A stretch of 64,000 nt of DNA from Clostridium sp. 'White wine YQ' (GTDB taxonomy: Bacteria > Bacillota > Clostridia > Clostridiales > Clostridiaceae): positions 857,318 to 921,317 of the forward strand of contig NZ_JAQYUU010000001.1 in the NCBI RefSeq assembly GCF_028728205.1. The letters run 5' to 3'. Below the pieces are notes generated by a model. The model worked only from the letters and a program-made list of their open reading frames with translations. It searched no databases and was not told the origin of the DNA. How positions within the stretch are numbered: the first letter of the stretch is position 1; each line of letters begins with the position of its first letter. Made by a program: the position numbers and the translations under genes. Below are positions 1-7,522 of the stretch, piece after piece.

Positions 1-849
1 AGTTATAAGAATGAGCCGGATATTTATAATGAACCTATGGAACAAATTATATTTCTTCGTAAATGGCTAATATTATTTTTAATAGCTTATGGGCTTCAAT
101 TTGTTTCCATTTTTAGCTTGAGTTTTCTACAAAATGCTAGATATGGAGCAATAAGTTTAATATTAATTACTATATTACTATTATCATTTATTTTAGTAAG
201 GTTTATAAACTCCTATATAATATTAAAGCGAAAGCTGAAAAGAAGTACAGGTATAGAGTATTATTCTAAAAATGATCTAAGAAAAGTATATTCTTCAGTA
301 TCTTTGTTAATAGCTCCAATTTTAATTTGTGTTATTTGGGCTAGTACATTAACAAATATATATACTGTTAGTGGCTCTGAAAAAGCTATTAAAGCTAAAA
401 TATTGAAATATGATAGGACTTCGTTATATCCAATGAAAAAAATAGATTACATTGAATCACGTGATATGGGTAACTATAGAGTCTGTTTATACGGAAGCAA
501 TGAGAGAATTGGTATAATTGCATTAGAAAAAGTATTATTAAATAGATATAAGGTAATAACGGATTTTAGCGGAGGATTGCCTTCAAAGGAGTTTATCATT
601 AAAGATTATTTAATCTTAGGTGAGACTAAGTATTCAGTAATATATGGTAAGGATGAAAATGACGAAATTAAAAAATTAATTATAACTTACGATGATGGAA
701 CTAGTGATGAAATTATGAGAGATAACTTTATAGGAGAGGATAAATCCCTTATGATTATTCAAAAGCAAGGTAATAAGGTAAAACAAATTAAACTATATAA
801 TAAAGATAATGCCGACATAACAGATAGATATATTAAATATGGTAAGTAA
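1..849 (+). CDS. Membrane protein, 5' end cut by the window edge
   Basis: The frame is open to the first base of the window, and the first ATG (37) has no ribosome binding site, so the true start lies outside. Hydrophobic helices are visible near residues 8-32, 36-56 and 88-108 counted from that ATG, followed by a roughly 160-residue polar domain without Cys motifs, probably on one face of the membrane. The segment after the third helix is rich in beta-type residues. I do not recognise the family. The next gene is a regulator 140 bases downstream with its own ribosome binding site. Presence of a gene is certain; its role is unknown. Confidence 0.75.
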   Translation, partial: SYKNEPDIYNEPMEQIIFLRKWLILFLIAYGLQFVSIFSLSFLQNARYGAISLILITILLLSFILVRFINSYIILKRKLKRSTGIEYYSKNDLRKVYSSVSLLIAPILICVIWASTLTNIYTVSGSEKAIKAKILKYDRTSLYPMKKIDYIESRDMGNYRVCLYGSNERIGIIALEKVLLNRYKVITDFSGGLPSKEFIIKDYLILGETKYSVIYGKDENDEIKKLIITYDDGTSDEIMRDNFIGEDKSLMIIQKQGNKVKQIKLYNKDNADITDRYIKYGK

Positions 850-989
850 GTGAAAAAATATTATTTTTAATAATAGGCTACGACAAAACCTCATGAACAC
901 TAGGGTGCAACCACCAGTTTACAAAAAGAAAATATCAGTTGGTAGATTAAAAAAGGGGAATTTTATATAATCTTATTGAGGTGAAGAGA

Positions 990-1826
990 ATGAACTTAGC
1001 TGAAAAATTACAATTCTTACGAAATAAGAATAGACTATCTCAAGAAGAACTTGCAGAAAGGTTAGGAATATCAAGACAGGCTATTTCAAAATGGGAGTCT
1101 GGACAAGCAACACCAGATTTAAAGAAATTAATAATTATAGCTGATCTTTATAATGTAACTATAGATAGTTTAGTTAAAGATGGGGATGACTTTGATATTG
1201 TACAAAGTAAGGAAAGTTATCAAAATGAAAAGGAAGAACCTGTAAAAATAGGTGATAAAAATTCACAAGTAGTTATTAATGTAAATAAAAGCTCACTGGA
1301 ATATGAATATAAAAGTAAGAGATTATTATTTGGATTACCACTTGTTCATATTAATATAGGAAGAGGATTCAAAAAGGCAAAAGGAATAGTTGCTGTAGGA
1401 AACATATCTTATGGAATATTATCATTAGGATTTGTCTCTTTTGGTTTTTTAAGCTTTGGATTTTTATCTATTGGATTAATTAGCTTGGCACTTTTCTCAA
1501 TAGGATTATTGTTAGCTGTAGGAACTATATCACTAGGGATTATTTCAATTGGCGCAATTTCAATAGGAGTATTTTCCTTTGGGGCACTAGCTATTGGAAA
1601 ATATGCTGTAGGGGCAGCGGCCATGGCATCAGATATAGCAATTGGAGATTATGCATCTGGACATATAGCCATAGGAAATAGAGTAGTAGGAGAGAATACA
1701 TTACCACTAGATACATCAGCTCAAGAGGTTAAAACCTTAATTAAAAGAGAGTATCCTAATATGAAAGACTCAGCTTTAAATATAATTAATTTCTTTATTA
1801 ATCATGTTATGACTGTAGCAAAATAA
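990..1826 (+). CDS. XRE-family regulator with a C-terminal SIG-type pentad repeat
   Basis: Residues 1-60 form a classic XRE helix-turn-helix (LSQEELAERLGISRQAISKWE). A linker of about 65 residues leads to a roughly 90-residue glycine-patterned region (about residues 130-225) in which S/A-I/F/L-G-x-x recurs every five residues more than ten times. The C-terminal 45 residues are a polar alpha-helical domain. The pentad region is hydrophobic enough to enter a membrane but could also fold as a beta-helix. ATG at 990 was chosen over an upstream GTG (981) because GAGGTG lies six bases before it. Probably DNA-binding, perhaps tethered or multimeric through the repeat; target unknown. A remnant of its C-terminus lies at 5941-5997. 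Confidence 0.85.
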   Translation: MNLAEKLQFLRNKNRLSQEELAERLGISRQAISKWESGQATPDLKKLIIIADLYNVTIDSLVKDGDDFDIVQSKESYQNEKEEPVKIGDKNSQVVINVNKSSLEYEYKSKRLLFGLPLVHINIGRGFKKAKGIVAVGNISYGILSLGFVSFGFLSFGFLSIGLISLALFSIGLLLAVGTISLGIISIGAISIGVFSFGALAIGKYAVGAAAMASDIAIGDYASGHIAIGNRVVGENTLPLDTSAQEVKTLIKREYPNMKDSALNIINFFINHVMTVAK

Positions 1827-1831
1827 AAACA

Positions 1832-1890
1832 GAGTTAAAGTAGTTCCTAAATGAACCCTCGATAGAAATATCGAGGGGTTTAACTCTTTG
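1832..1890 (+). terminator. Rho-independent terminator after the XRE gene
   Basis: Inner stem AACCCTCGATA (1854) with TATCGAGGGGTT (ending 1880) and an outer pairing of GAGTTAAA (1832) with TTTAACTC (1879-1886). Only a weak T-run follows, so termination may be partial. Confidence 0.6.
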
Positions 1891-1925
1891 AAAAAATTTT
1901 AAAATTATGAAAGGTGAACCGTATC

Positions 1926-2027
1926 ATGATTGCTGGGGAGATAACATCAACAGCTAAAAAGGACTACGAAGTATTCCGCTCAGAAATGGGAGAAAATCAT
2001 TGGGAATATATATCAAAAATAGAGTAA
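1926..2027 (+). other. Small open frame, possible gene remnant (33 codons)
   Basis: An ATG at 1926, preceded by AAAGGTGAA, opens 33 codons ending TAA at 2025. The peptide (starting MIAGEITSTAKKDYEVF) has natural-looking composition and a codon mix unlike the surrounding AT-rich spacer. It could be a short real peptide or the surviving start of a decayed gene. No family recognised. Confidence 0.3.
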
Positions 2028-2436
2028 AGAGTACTAGATATAAGCCGATAAAATACTATATAATAACAATAAATTATCAATTTTCCATATTACGATTTTG
2101 TAATTTGTTGCGAAGAGATAATTGTTTATAAATGAAAATAGAGATGTTACATATGAATTTGTGTTATATAGAAAATAGTTTTAAGAATGTAAATTTATTG
2201 AGGATTTAAAAAGTCTTACAATTACTCTTGTAGTAGGTATATGTCAAATTATGATTTTTATTATTTGAAAAATTCTTTAAAAATGGTATTGGAATCGGAT
2301 GTTGAATCACTTCTTGTGGGTTCAATGAACTATTTAATATTGAACAAATAGTTTATATCTTTTGTAAAAATTTATTTAAACAATCTAAGACCATAAATGA
2401 ACTTAATTTATATCAGCATAATAGGAGTGAAAAAAC
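2028..2436. other. Intergenic stretch, AT-rich, no gene recognised
   Basis: About 400 bases with stops in all frames. A 25-codon frame near 2133 (MKIEMLHM...) is too short to support. Possibly decayed coding sequence; no promoter or RNA signal stands out apart from the ribosome binding site AGGAG just before 2437. Confidence 0.4.
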
Positions 2437-4008
2437 ATGGGATACTTTAAAAAACTTGGGAAAAAGATTGATAAAGTTGTTGATGGTACGAAAGACGCAA
2501 TAGGTGTAGGAGCTACAGTCGCTATACTGAAAAGTTTAAGCGAAATTAGCGAAAAGGAGAAACTAGAGAAAATGCCAGAACAGCAAAGGGATGCAAAAGT
2601 ACAAGGACAGAAAGAAATTTATAGGACAAAAGAAAGTGGTAGAATGACAGGAAAAGATTTATTAGAAGTATTACAAAAAGTAAATCTTTATCATTTAGAA
2701 GGCCTATTATTTATTGAATTTTCAGATGGTAATGCATATTATGCAGAGAGTATTTCATCAATAAATGGACAATTGATTTTTAATTGTGTCCAGAAAGGTA
2801 GTCACTTTAAAGGAAAAGATTTATTGAATTATCTTTTAAGGTTAGATGACAATCAGTTAAATCAAGAGATAGTTGCAAGTGAAAGTGATATTTTATGGAC
2901 TGAAGCGGAGTCCATAGAGGTAGATGGGTTGAGTACGATATTATTCTTTTCGCTTAATTCTAAAAGAGACAATGGTAATTTAGTTGAAGTAGTTGAGAAA
3001 GCTAGTGATGTAGCAATAGAAACAGCAGAAAGCAGTGAAATTTCAGATAATTATAAAATAAGATTTAACCTAGATAACATAGACTTTATTGAAAAAAGTG
3101 CTTATGTAGTAATAAAAATTTATGATAGCAAATTTGAAAATCTAAAAGAAGAAATAACATTCGAAGATTTCGCCATGAGGCTTAAATTGAAGGAATTTGT
3201 TGAGCCTAATATAAAAGAAAATAAATGGTGCCCTTATGGAATATATGATATTTTAGAATTTTATTATTTTGGGGATATATATATAAAATCATATGGAAAT
3301 TATGGGACAAACAATACATCAATAAATAATTCTTCTGATCCAGAGCAAATACATGTAACTAATCAAAAAGAACTATTTGAAAAATATCAAAATTTAATTT
3401 TAAGCAATCTAACTTATAAAAACAATATAATTAAACAAAAAGTTACCATAAATATTAGTGAAAATGATATTCTTGCTAATAAAAAAATAAATTGCGATAA
3501 TTTTTATATTAAAGAACCATTACATCAAATACTTGCAAATCGTCAAACATTACGGCTTTCTATTGATATGACAGAAAAATGCCATGAGGAATATACAAAT
3601 GATTTGTACCATGTAGGAGATATATTTAGTGGAACTATCAATATGACATTTCCATTAATTAAATTAGTGCAATCTAATGAAAACACCTCTTTTATAGGTG
3701 AGTATGGTGTACCTATATTTGATTTACATAATGAGGGCAAGATTAAAAGTTATGACTCTAATGGAGAGGTAGAAGAGAGAATTTGTAATAAGTTTGAAAT
3801 CGATAAGTATTTGAGACAATATTCTGAAGTTATACTGGAAAAACTATTTAAATATAGTGAAGAATATTGTGAATTTGAAAGTATGTTATTCCTTAATAAA
3901 ACAGACATAGAAGAAAAGGTTCATTATAGAGATGAGGATCAGAATGATTTTAGTGACTATAATTGGTCGCGTACAGATCTTAACGAATATTATGGATATG
4001 ATGACTAA
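2437..4008 (+). CDS. Uncharacterised 523-residue cytoplasmic protein
   Basis: Good AGGAGTG site and ATG. No signal peptide or clear membrane helix. Residues 1-60 are Lys-rich and helical; residues about 65-170 look like an alpha/beta domain (sensing-type pattern with FIEFSDGNAYYAES); after an acidic linker near 190, residues 205-475 form a second, beta-rich domain; the tail beyond 490 is strongly acidic and aromatic (ending NEYYGYDD). I do not recognise any family, and no catalytic motif is evident. The gene stands alone, with a consensus promoter for the next transcript starting shortly after its stop. Composition matches the region, so there is no sign of recent transfer. Confidence 0.75.
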   Translation: MGYFKKLGKKIDKVVDGTKDAIGVGATVAILKSLSEISEKEKLEKMPEQQRDAKVQGQKEIYRTKESGRMTGKDLLEVLQKVNLYHLEGLLFIEFSDGNAYYAESISSINGQLIFNCVQKGSHFKGKDLLNYLLRLDDNQLNQEIVASESDILWTEAESIEVDGLSTILFFSLNSKRDNGNLVEVVEKASDVAIETAESSEISDNYKIRFNLDNIDFIEKSAYVVIKIYDSKFENLKEEITFEDFAMRLKLKEFVEPNIKENKWCPYGIYDILEFYYFGDIYIKSYGNYGTNNTSINNSSDPEQIHVTNQKELFEKYQNLILSNLTYKNNIIKQKVTINISENDILANKKINCDNFYIKEPLHQILANRQTLRLSIDMTEKCHEEYTNDLYHVGDIFSGTINMTFPLIKLVQSNENTSFIGEYGVPIFDLHNEGKIKSYDSNGEVEERICNKFEIDKYLRQYSEVILEKLFKYSEEYCEFESMLFLNKTDIEEKVHYRDEDQNDFSDYNWSRTDLNEYYGYDD

Positions 4009-4059
4009 AGGTCACTTGTCTATATTAGAGGAAGTATTATTATAAAAGTGTTGAACTAT

Positions 4060-4088
4060 TTGACAAATTTACATTAAAATGATATTTT
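4060..4088 (+). promoter_or_regulatory. Promoter of the ZTP riboswitch / purH transcript
   Basis: TTGACA at 4060-4065, 17-base spacer, TATTTT at 4083-4088, placed just before the first helix of the riboswitch. Confidence 0.7.
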
Positions 4089-4097
4089 TTACATAGA

Positions 4098-4192
4098 GGT
4101 TATACGACTGACGGAAGTGGAATAAACCACATGAAGTATAACAAGTAATAAGCCGACCGTCTGGGCAAAAGTCCAGATAGTGGGCTTTTTAT
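4098..4192 (+). ncRNA. ZTP (pfl) riboswitch with overlapping terminator
   Basis: P1 pairs GTTATAC (4099-4105) with GTATAAC (4136-4142). It encloses the conserved GACTGACGGAA and a GTGG/CCAC hairpin. After a short linker comes CCGACCGTCTGGGCA, the pfl-motif 3' half whose pseudoknot pairs with the GACGG segment. The 3' half also forms a terminator: TCTGG/CCAGA inside AGCC/GGGCT, followed by TTTTTATT. The known class senses ZTP/ZMP, which accumulates when 10-formyl-THF is short. Ligand binding should disrupt the terminator and switch on the AICAR transformylase downstream, the enzyme that consumes ZMP. Confidence 0.92.
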
Positions 4193-4219
4193 TGTTTAAA
4201 AAGGAGTGTAACAATCATA

Positions 4220-5392
4220 ATGAAAGAATTAAAACTAAAGTATGGGTGTAATCCCAATCAAAAACCATCTAGAATTTTCATACAAGATGGGGAACTTCCT
4301 ATAAAGATAATTAATGGAAATGCTGGCTATATTAATCTATTGGATGCATTTAATAGCTGGCAACTTGTCAAAGAATTAAAAAATGCTACAGGCCTTGCAG
4401 CTGCGGCTTCATTTAAACATGTTAGTCCTACTGGAGCCGCTGTAGCAGTTAAATTAACTGAAGAATTAAAAAAAGCATACTTTGCTATGGATTCAGAGTT
4501 ATCTGATATTGCTACTGCATATGTAAGAGCAAGAGGTGCAGATAGAATGTCATCCTATGGAGATTTTGTGGCTCTATCTGAGACTTGCGATGAGCAGACA
4601 GCAAGATTTTTATCATGTGAAGTTTCAGATGGAATAATAGCACCATCATATTCTAAAAATGCATTAGAGATATTAAAAAATAAACGAAGAGGTAACTATT
4701 TAATAATTCAAATTGATGAAAATTATATTCCTGAGGAGATGGAAACAAAACAGGTCTATGGGATAACTTTTGAGCAAAAGCGAAATGATGTCAAAATATC
4801 AGAAGATATATTAAAAGATTTGCCAACAAAAAATAAAACACTACCTGATAATGCAAAAAGAGATTTGATTATATCCTTAATTACATTAAAATATACTCAA
4901 TCTAATTCTGTATGTTATGTAAAAGACGGACAAGTAATTGGTATTGGGGCAGGACAGCAATCTAGAATTCATTGTACAAGGCTTGCAGGAAATAAAGCTG
5001 ATGCATGGTTTTTAAGACAAAATCCTAAGGTTATAAACCTTCCTTTTAAGCAAGAAATAAAAAGAGTAGATAGAGATAATGCAATAGATGTATATATATC
5101 AGATGATTATATGGATATATTATCTGATGGATTATGGGAAGATACTTTTATTGAAAAACCAATTCCATTAACTAGGGAAGAAAAGAAAGAATGGTTAAAA
5201 AATTTGAAGAATGTATCTTTAGGGTCAGATGCATTTTTCCCATTTGGTGATAATATAGAACGTGCAAAAAAAAGTGGAGTAGCTTATATAGCTCAAGCAG
5301 GAGGATCAATAAGAGATGATAATGTTATAGAAACATGTGATAAATATAATATAGCCATGGCGTTTACGAAAACACGTTTGTTTCATCATTAG
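4220..5392 (+). CDS. purH: Free-standing AICAR transformylase (PurH C-terminal-domain type)
   Basis: Transfers a formyl group from 10-formyl-THF to AICAR (ZMP), the penultimate step to IMP. At 390 residues it matches the transformylase half of bifunctional PurH and lacks the IMP cyclohydrolase domain. The catalytic Lys-His pair is K66-H67 in ASFKHVSPTGAA; GAGQQSR and the late GSDAFFPF and AQAGGS segments are also family hallmarks. Stand-alone versions occur in Clostridia, so an IMP cyclohydrolase must be supplied from elsewhere. The ZTP riboswitch directly upstream supports the assignment and gives the regulation. Whether this is the only purH copy or a stress-induced second one cannot be told from the window. 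Confidence 0.93.
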   Translation: MKELKLKYGCNPNQKPSRIFIQDGELPIKIINGNAGYINLLDAFNSWQLVKELKNATGLAAAASFKHVSPTGAAVAVKLTEELKKAYFAMDSELSDIATAYVRARGADRMSSYGDFVALSETCDEQTARFLSCEVSDGIIAPSYSKNALEILKNKRRGNYLIIQIDENYIPEEMETKQVYGITFEQKRNDVKISEDILKDLPTKNKTLPDNAKRDLIISLITLKYTQSNSVCYVKDGQVIGIGAGQQSRIHCTRLAGNKADAWFLRQNPKVINLPFKQEIKRVDRDNAIDVYISDDYMDILSDGLWEDTFIEKPIPLTREEKKEWLKNLKNVSLGSDAFFPFGDNIERAKKSGVAYIAQAGGSIRDDNVIETCDKYNIAMAFTKTRLFHH

Positions 5393-5611
5393 TACTCCCT
5401 TCTAGGTTGAGTTATAATCAATATAATACATACTTCATTTTTGGGGAACACACTCACCACCAATTCATTATGACACGATCAATTTTCTTATTTTGACACC
5501 ATGTTTATTTTTTGTTAGTATTATATCACCAAAATAGAAGGTAAAATATTAAAATATGGTGCAAAAATAGCACAATATCTCCTAGTTAGGATTTGTATCA
5601 CAGGTGAATAT

Positions 5612-5920
5612 ATGAAAAAGATTATGAATGAACAATTAATTTATGAAATACTTTCCGTTGTGGAAGAAATCCCAGAAGGGAAAGTAGCTACATATGGACA
5701 AATTGCCAGACTTATTGGAAAAGATAAAAATGCACGACTTGTGGGGAAGGTTCTTAGCCAGGCAGAATTTTATGGGAGATATCCATGTCATCGTGTGGTA
5801 AATCATGCCGGAAGGTTAGTTCCAGGGTGGCAGGAACAGCGATTTCTGCTATTAGAAGAAGGTGTATCATTTAAAGATGAGAATCATGTTGATATGAAGG
5901 AAAATAAGTGGGATTGTTAG
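5612..5920 (+). CDS. MGMT-family DNA alkyltransferase-like protein, cysteine retained
   Basis: A 102-residue protein covering only the C-terminal DNA-binding/active-site domain of O6-alkylguanine-DNA alkyltransferase. VATYGQIARLIG is the helix-turn-helix and PCHRVV the active-site loop, with the alkyl-accepting Cys at residue 59. Alkyltransferase-like (ATL) proteins of this length normally have Trp in place of that Cys and only flag lesions for excision repair; here the Cys is present, so direct repair is possible. AGGTGA precedes the ATG. It is monocistronic and followed by a decayed gene fragment. Family certain, activity uncertain. Confidence 0.88.
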   Translation: MKKIMNEQLIYEILSVVEEIPEGKVATYGQIARLIGKDKNARLVGKVLSQAEFYGRYPCHRVVNHAGRLVPGWQEQRFLLLEEGVSFKDENHVDMKENKWDC

Positions 5921-5925
5921 GCTAG

Positions 5926-5997
5926 AGTTGTAAGGTAAGTACAACTTTAAAAATAATTGATTTGTTTATTAATCATGTTATGACAGGAACAAAATAA
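5926..5997 (+). pseudogene. Remnant of an XRE pentad-repeat gene C-terminus
   Basis: The frame TTLKIIDLFINHVMTGTK followed by TAA closely matches the last 18 residues of the XRE protein at 990-1826 (SALNIINFFINHVMTVAK), and the DNA is similar as well (TTATTAATCATGTTATGAC is shared). Only about 24 codons remain open, without a start or ribosome binding site. It is the tail of a deleted paralogue, or a leftover of a duplication spanning 1.8-6 kb. Confidence 0.7.
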
Positions 5998-6024
5998 AAT
6001 GTTTTTATAGAAGATTTTAAAAGA

Positions 6025-6092
6025 AACTCTAAATAACCTAATAAACAATTTTTTTAGATGTCATTTTGTAATTTGTTTTTTATTTAGAGGTT
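6025..6092. repeat. Imperfect inverted repeat between convergent genes
   Basis: AACTCTAAATA near 6025 is mirrored by TATTTAGAGGTT ending at 6092, and inner AAACAATT is mirrored by AATTTGTTT. It lies just beyond the 3' end of the convergent DUF5698 gene and may act as a weak terminator. Confidence 0.4.
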
Positions 6093-6128
6093 CATCTGAG
6101 TTAATTTTTCATGGTACTTATGCCGAGC

Positions 6129-6611
6129 TTAATCAAAACTCATTGGTGCATAAACATTGTATTTGAAAGCTGGGGATATGACATCATTCACCTTTTTGCT
6201 TTCTTCCTTGTTGGCACAGTATGCCTTTATGGAAAGTGTCTTTATCATCATCTTGTCATAGACAACGCTGGTTTTTATCGCAATGTTTGCACTTCTTAAT
6301 ATATCTGCAAACTCTTTACCGCTATGCATGTTGTCTGCTGTGATATCAAAGATGTAAAGCTTCTCCTTCTCAGACTTTTTAACAGCAAGCCCTGGAATCA
6401 GGGTTCCGATAAATGTTGCGGCACATATTGCCATGACACTGAGTATGCCATCTGACTTTGCCATTCTCACAACAGCAATCATGTATATAGTGGTAGACAA
6501 TGCTGCTAGCAAGCTCGAAAAGAAGAACTTCCCCCGGGCTAAATATATATTCTTCATTGTTCCTAGAGTGTTGTCGAGTAGTTTTAGTAAAAATACTATT
6601 AAAATTTCCAT
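6129..6611 (-). CDS. DUF5698 / UPF0316-type membrane protein
   Basis: A 160-residue protein with three predicted membrane helices in the first about 80 residues (starts near 3, 30 and 58), with the short conserved TMKNIYLARGK between helices 1 and 2. It then has a cytoplasmic alpha/beta domain of about 80 residues. This arrangement fits the DUF5698/UPF0316 family, whose function is not established. AAGGAGG precedes the ATG. It is transcribed from a consensus promoter about 130 bases upstream through a leader with an intrinsic terminator (separate entries), so expression is probably controlled by attenuation. GC content by eye is higher than in its left-hand neighbours. Confidence 0.82.
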   Translation of the reverse strand: MEILIVFLLKLLDNTLGTMKNIYLARGKFFFSSLLAALSTTIYMIAVVRMAKSDGILSVMAICAATFIGTLIPGLAVKKSEKEKLYIFDITADNMHSGKEFADILRSANIAIKTSVVYDKMMIKTLSIKAYCANKEESKKVNDVISPAFKYNVYAPMSFD

Positions 6612-6735
6612 TTTTCCTCCTTATTTCTGTTGCCATAAAAAACAAAAGACTCTTGCAATAAAGATCACAAGAGTCAAATAATATCTTAATTTATGGATAA
6701 AATTGTTTTGTGCTATAAGGCACATTCTTCTGTAA
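6612..6735 (-). promoter_or_regulatory. Structured 5' leader with terminator, candidate cis-acting RNA
   Basis: Reading the minus strand from the inferred start near 6735: hairpin TGTGC-CTTATA-GCACA (6724-6709); then a terminator, GACTCTTG (6675-6668) paired with CAAGAGTC (6655-6648) and followed by TTTTGTTTTTT; then AAGGAGG and the ATG at 6611. CCATAAA ahead of the terminator can pair with TTTATGG after it. CCTTAT in the first hairpin loop is complementary to ATAAGG at the Shine-Dalgarno site. I do not recognise it as a known riboswitch class. Confidence 0.55.
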
Positions 6736-6742
6736 TTTTATT

Positions 6743-6771
6743 AGTATATCATAAAACATATAGGTTGTCTA
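6743..6771 (-). promoter_or_regulatory. Promoter of the DUF5698 transcript
   Basis: On the minus strand TAGACA (6771-6766), 17-base spacer, TATACT (6748-6743). Confidence 0.6.
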
Positions 6772-6900
6772 CATATTAATAGATGAGTTTTCATTTTTTA
6801 TTCATTTGTAAGTAAAATGCAAATGGAAGTGAATAATATTCTTATAAAGCGTATACATGAACAACTAAAATAAATAAAACAGGATTAAATATTAAGAAGT

Positions 6901-6941
6901 AAACCAATGATATTAAAAGTATCATTGGTTTATGTTATAAT
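6901..6941 (+). promoter_or_regulatory. Palindrome overlapping the deformylase promoter
   Basis: AAACCAATGATA (6901-6912) and TATCATTGGTTT (6920-6931) form a perfect 12-base dyad with a 7-base spacer. It covers a weak -35 (TTAAAA, 6913) set 17 bases from TATAAT (6936-6941). There is no T-run after it, so it reads better as an operator than as a terminator. The rest of the 6772-6990 spacer shows nothing. Confidence 0.5.
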
Positions 6942-6990
6942 TTCTTTGAGTTAAAAATGTAAAATATAACTGAAAAAAGAGGTATGAATT

Positions 6991-7401
6991 ATGATAAAAC
7001 CAATTGTAAAAGATATATTGTTTTTAGGACAAAAATCAGAAGAGGCAACTAAAGATGATATAGTAGTTGTTGATGATTTAATAGATACATTAAGAGCAAA
7101 CTTAGAAAATTGTGTTGGTTTGGCAGGTAATATGATTGGAGTAAAAAAACGTATATTGGTATTTACAGTAGGGAGCTTTATAGTGCCTATGATAAATCCA
7201 GTTATATTAAAGAAAGAAAAGCCTTATGAAACAGAAGAGAGTTGTTTATCTTTAATTGGCTTTAGAAAAGCAAAAAGATATGAAATGATAGAAGTAGAAT
7301 ATTTTGATAGAAATTTTAAAAAGCAAAAGCAAGTGTTTACTGGATTTACAGCACAAATAATTCAACATGAAATGGATCATTTTGAGGGCATCATAATCTA
7401 A
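6991..7401 (+). CDS. def: Peptide deformylase-family protein with altered motif 1
   Basis: Deformylases remove the N-formyl group from new proteins. Motif 3 is intact (QHEMDH; metal ligands H126 and H130, catalytic E127), and motif 2 is present as EESCLS with metal ligand C85. Motif 1, normally GxGLAAxQ, reads GLAGNMIG: the oxyanion-stabilising Gln is Met48. This variant looks like the second-copy clostridial type rather than the housekeeping Def encoded near fmt, and no fmt or priA is nearby. At 136 residues it is slightly short. It may be a low-activity or specialised deformylase. Monocistronic, behind a palindrome-overlapped promoter. Confidence 0.88.
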   Translation: MIKPIVKDILFLGQKSEEATKDDIVVVDDLIDTLRANLENCVGLAGNMIGVKKRILVFTVGSFIVPMINPVILKKEKPYETEESCLSLIGFRKAKRYEMIEVEYFDRNFKKQKQVFTGFTAQIIQHEMDHFEGIII

Positions 7402-7522
7402 TTGAATAATTAAATTGGAATTATAGATTAAAAGATCAGTGTTCGTCTTGTAGTTACAATTAACGCAACTTGAAGCCTGAAACTAACAGTGATATAATTG
7501 TAAAATCAAAGAGGTGATAAAT

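Noticed and set aside
1409..1624. Minus-strand frame with proline/isoleucine repeats
   Set aside because: It is the complement of the pentad-repeat coding region; the repeat keeps that strand free of stops.
6379..6681. Overlapping frames on both strands around the DUF5698 gene
   Set aside because: The DUF5698 frame has membrane helices, a strong ribosome binding site and a promoter; the others contradict it and overlap its terminator.
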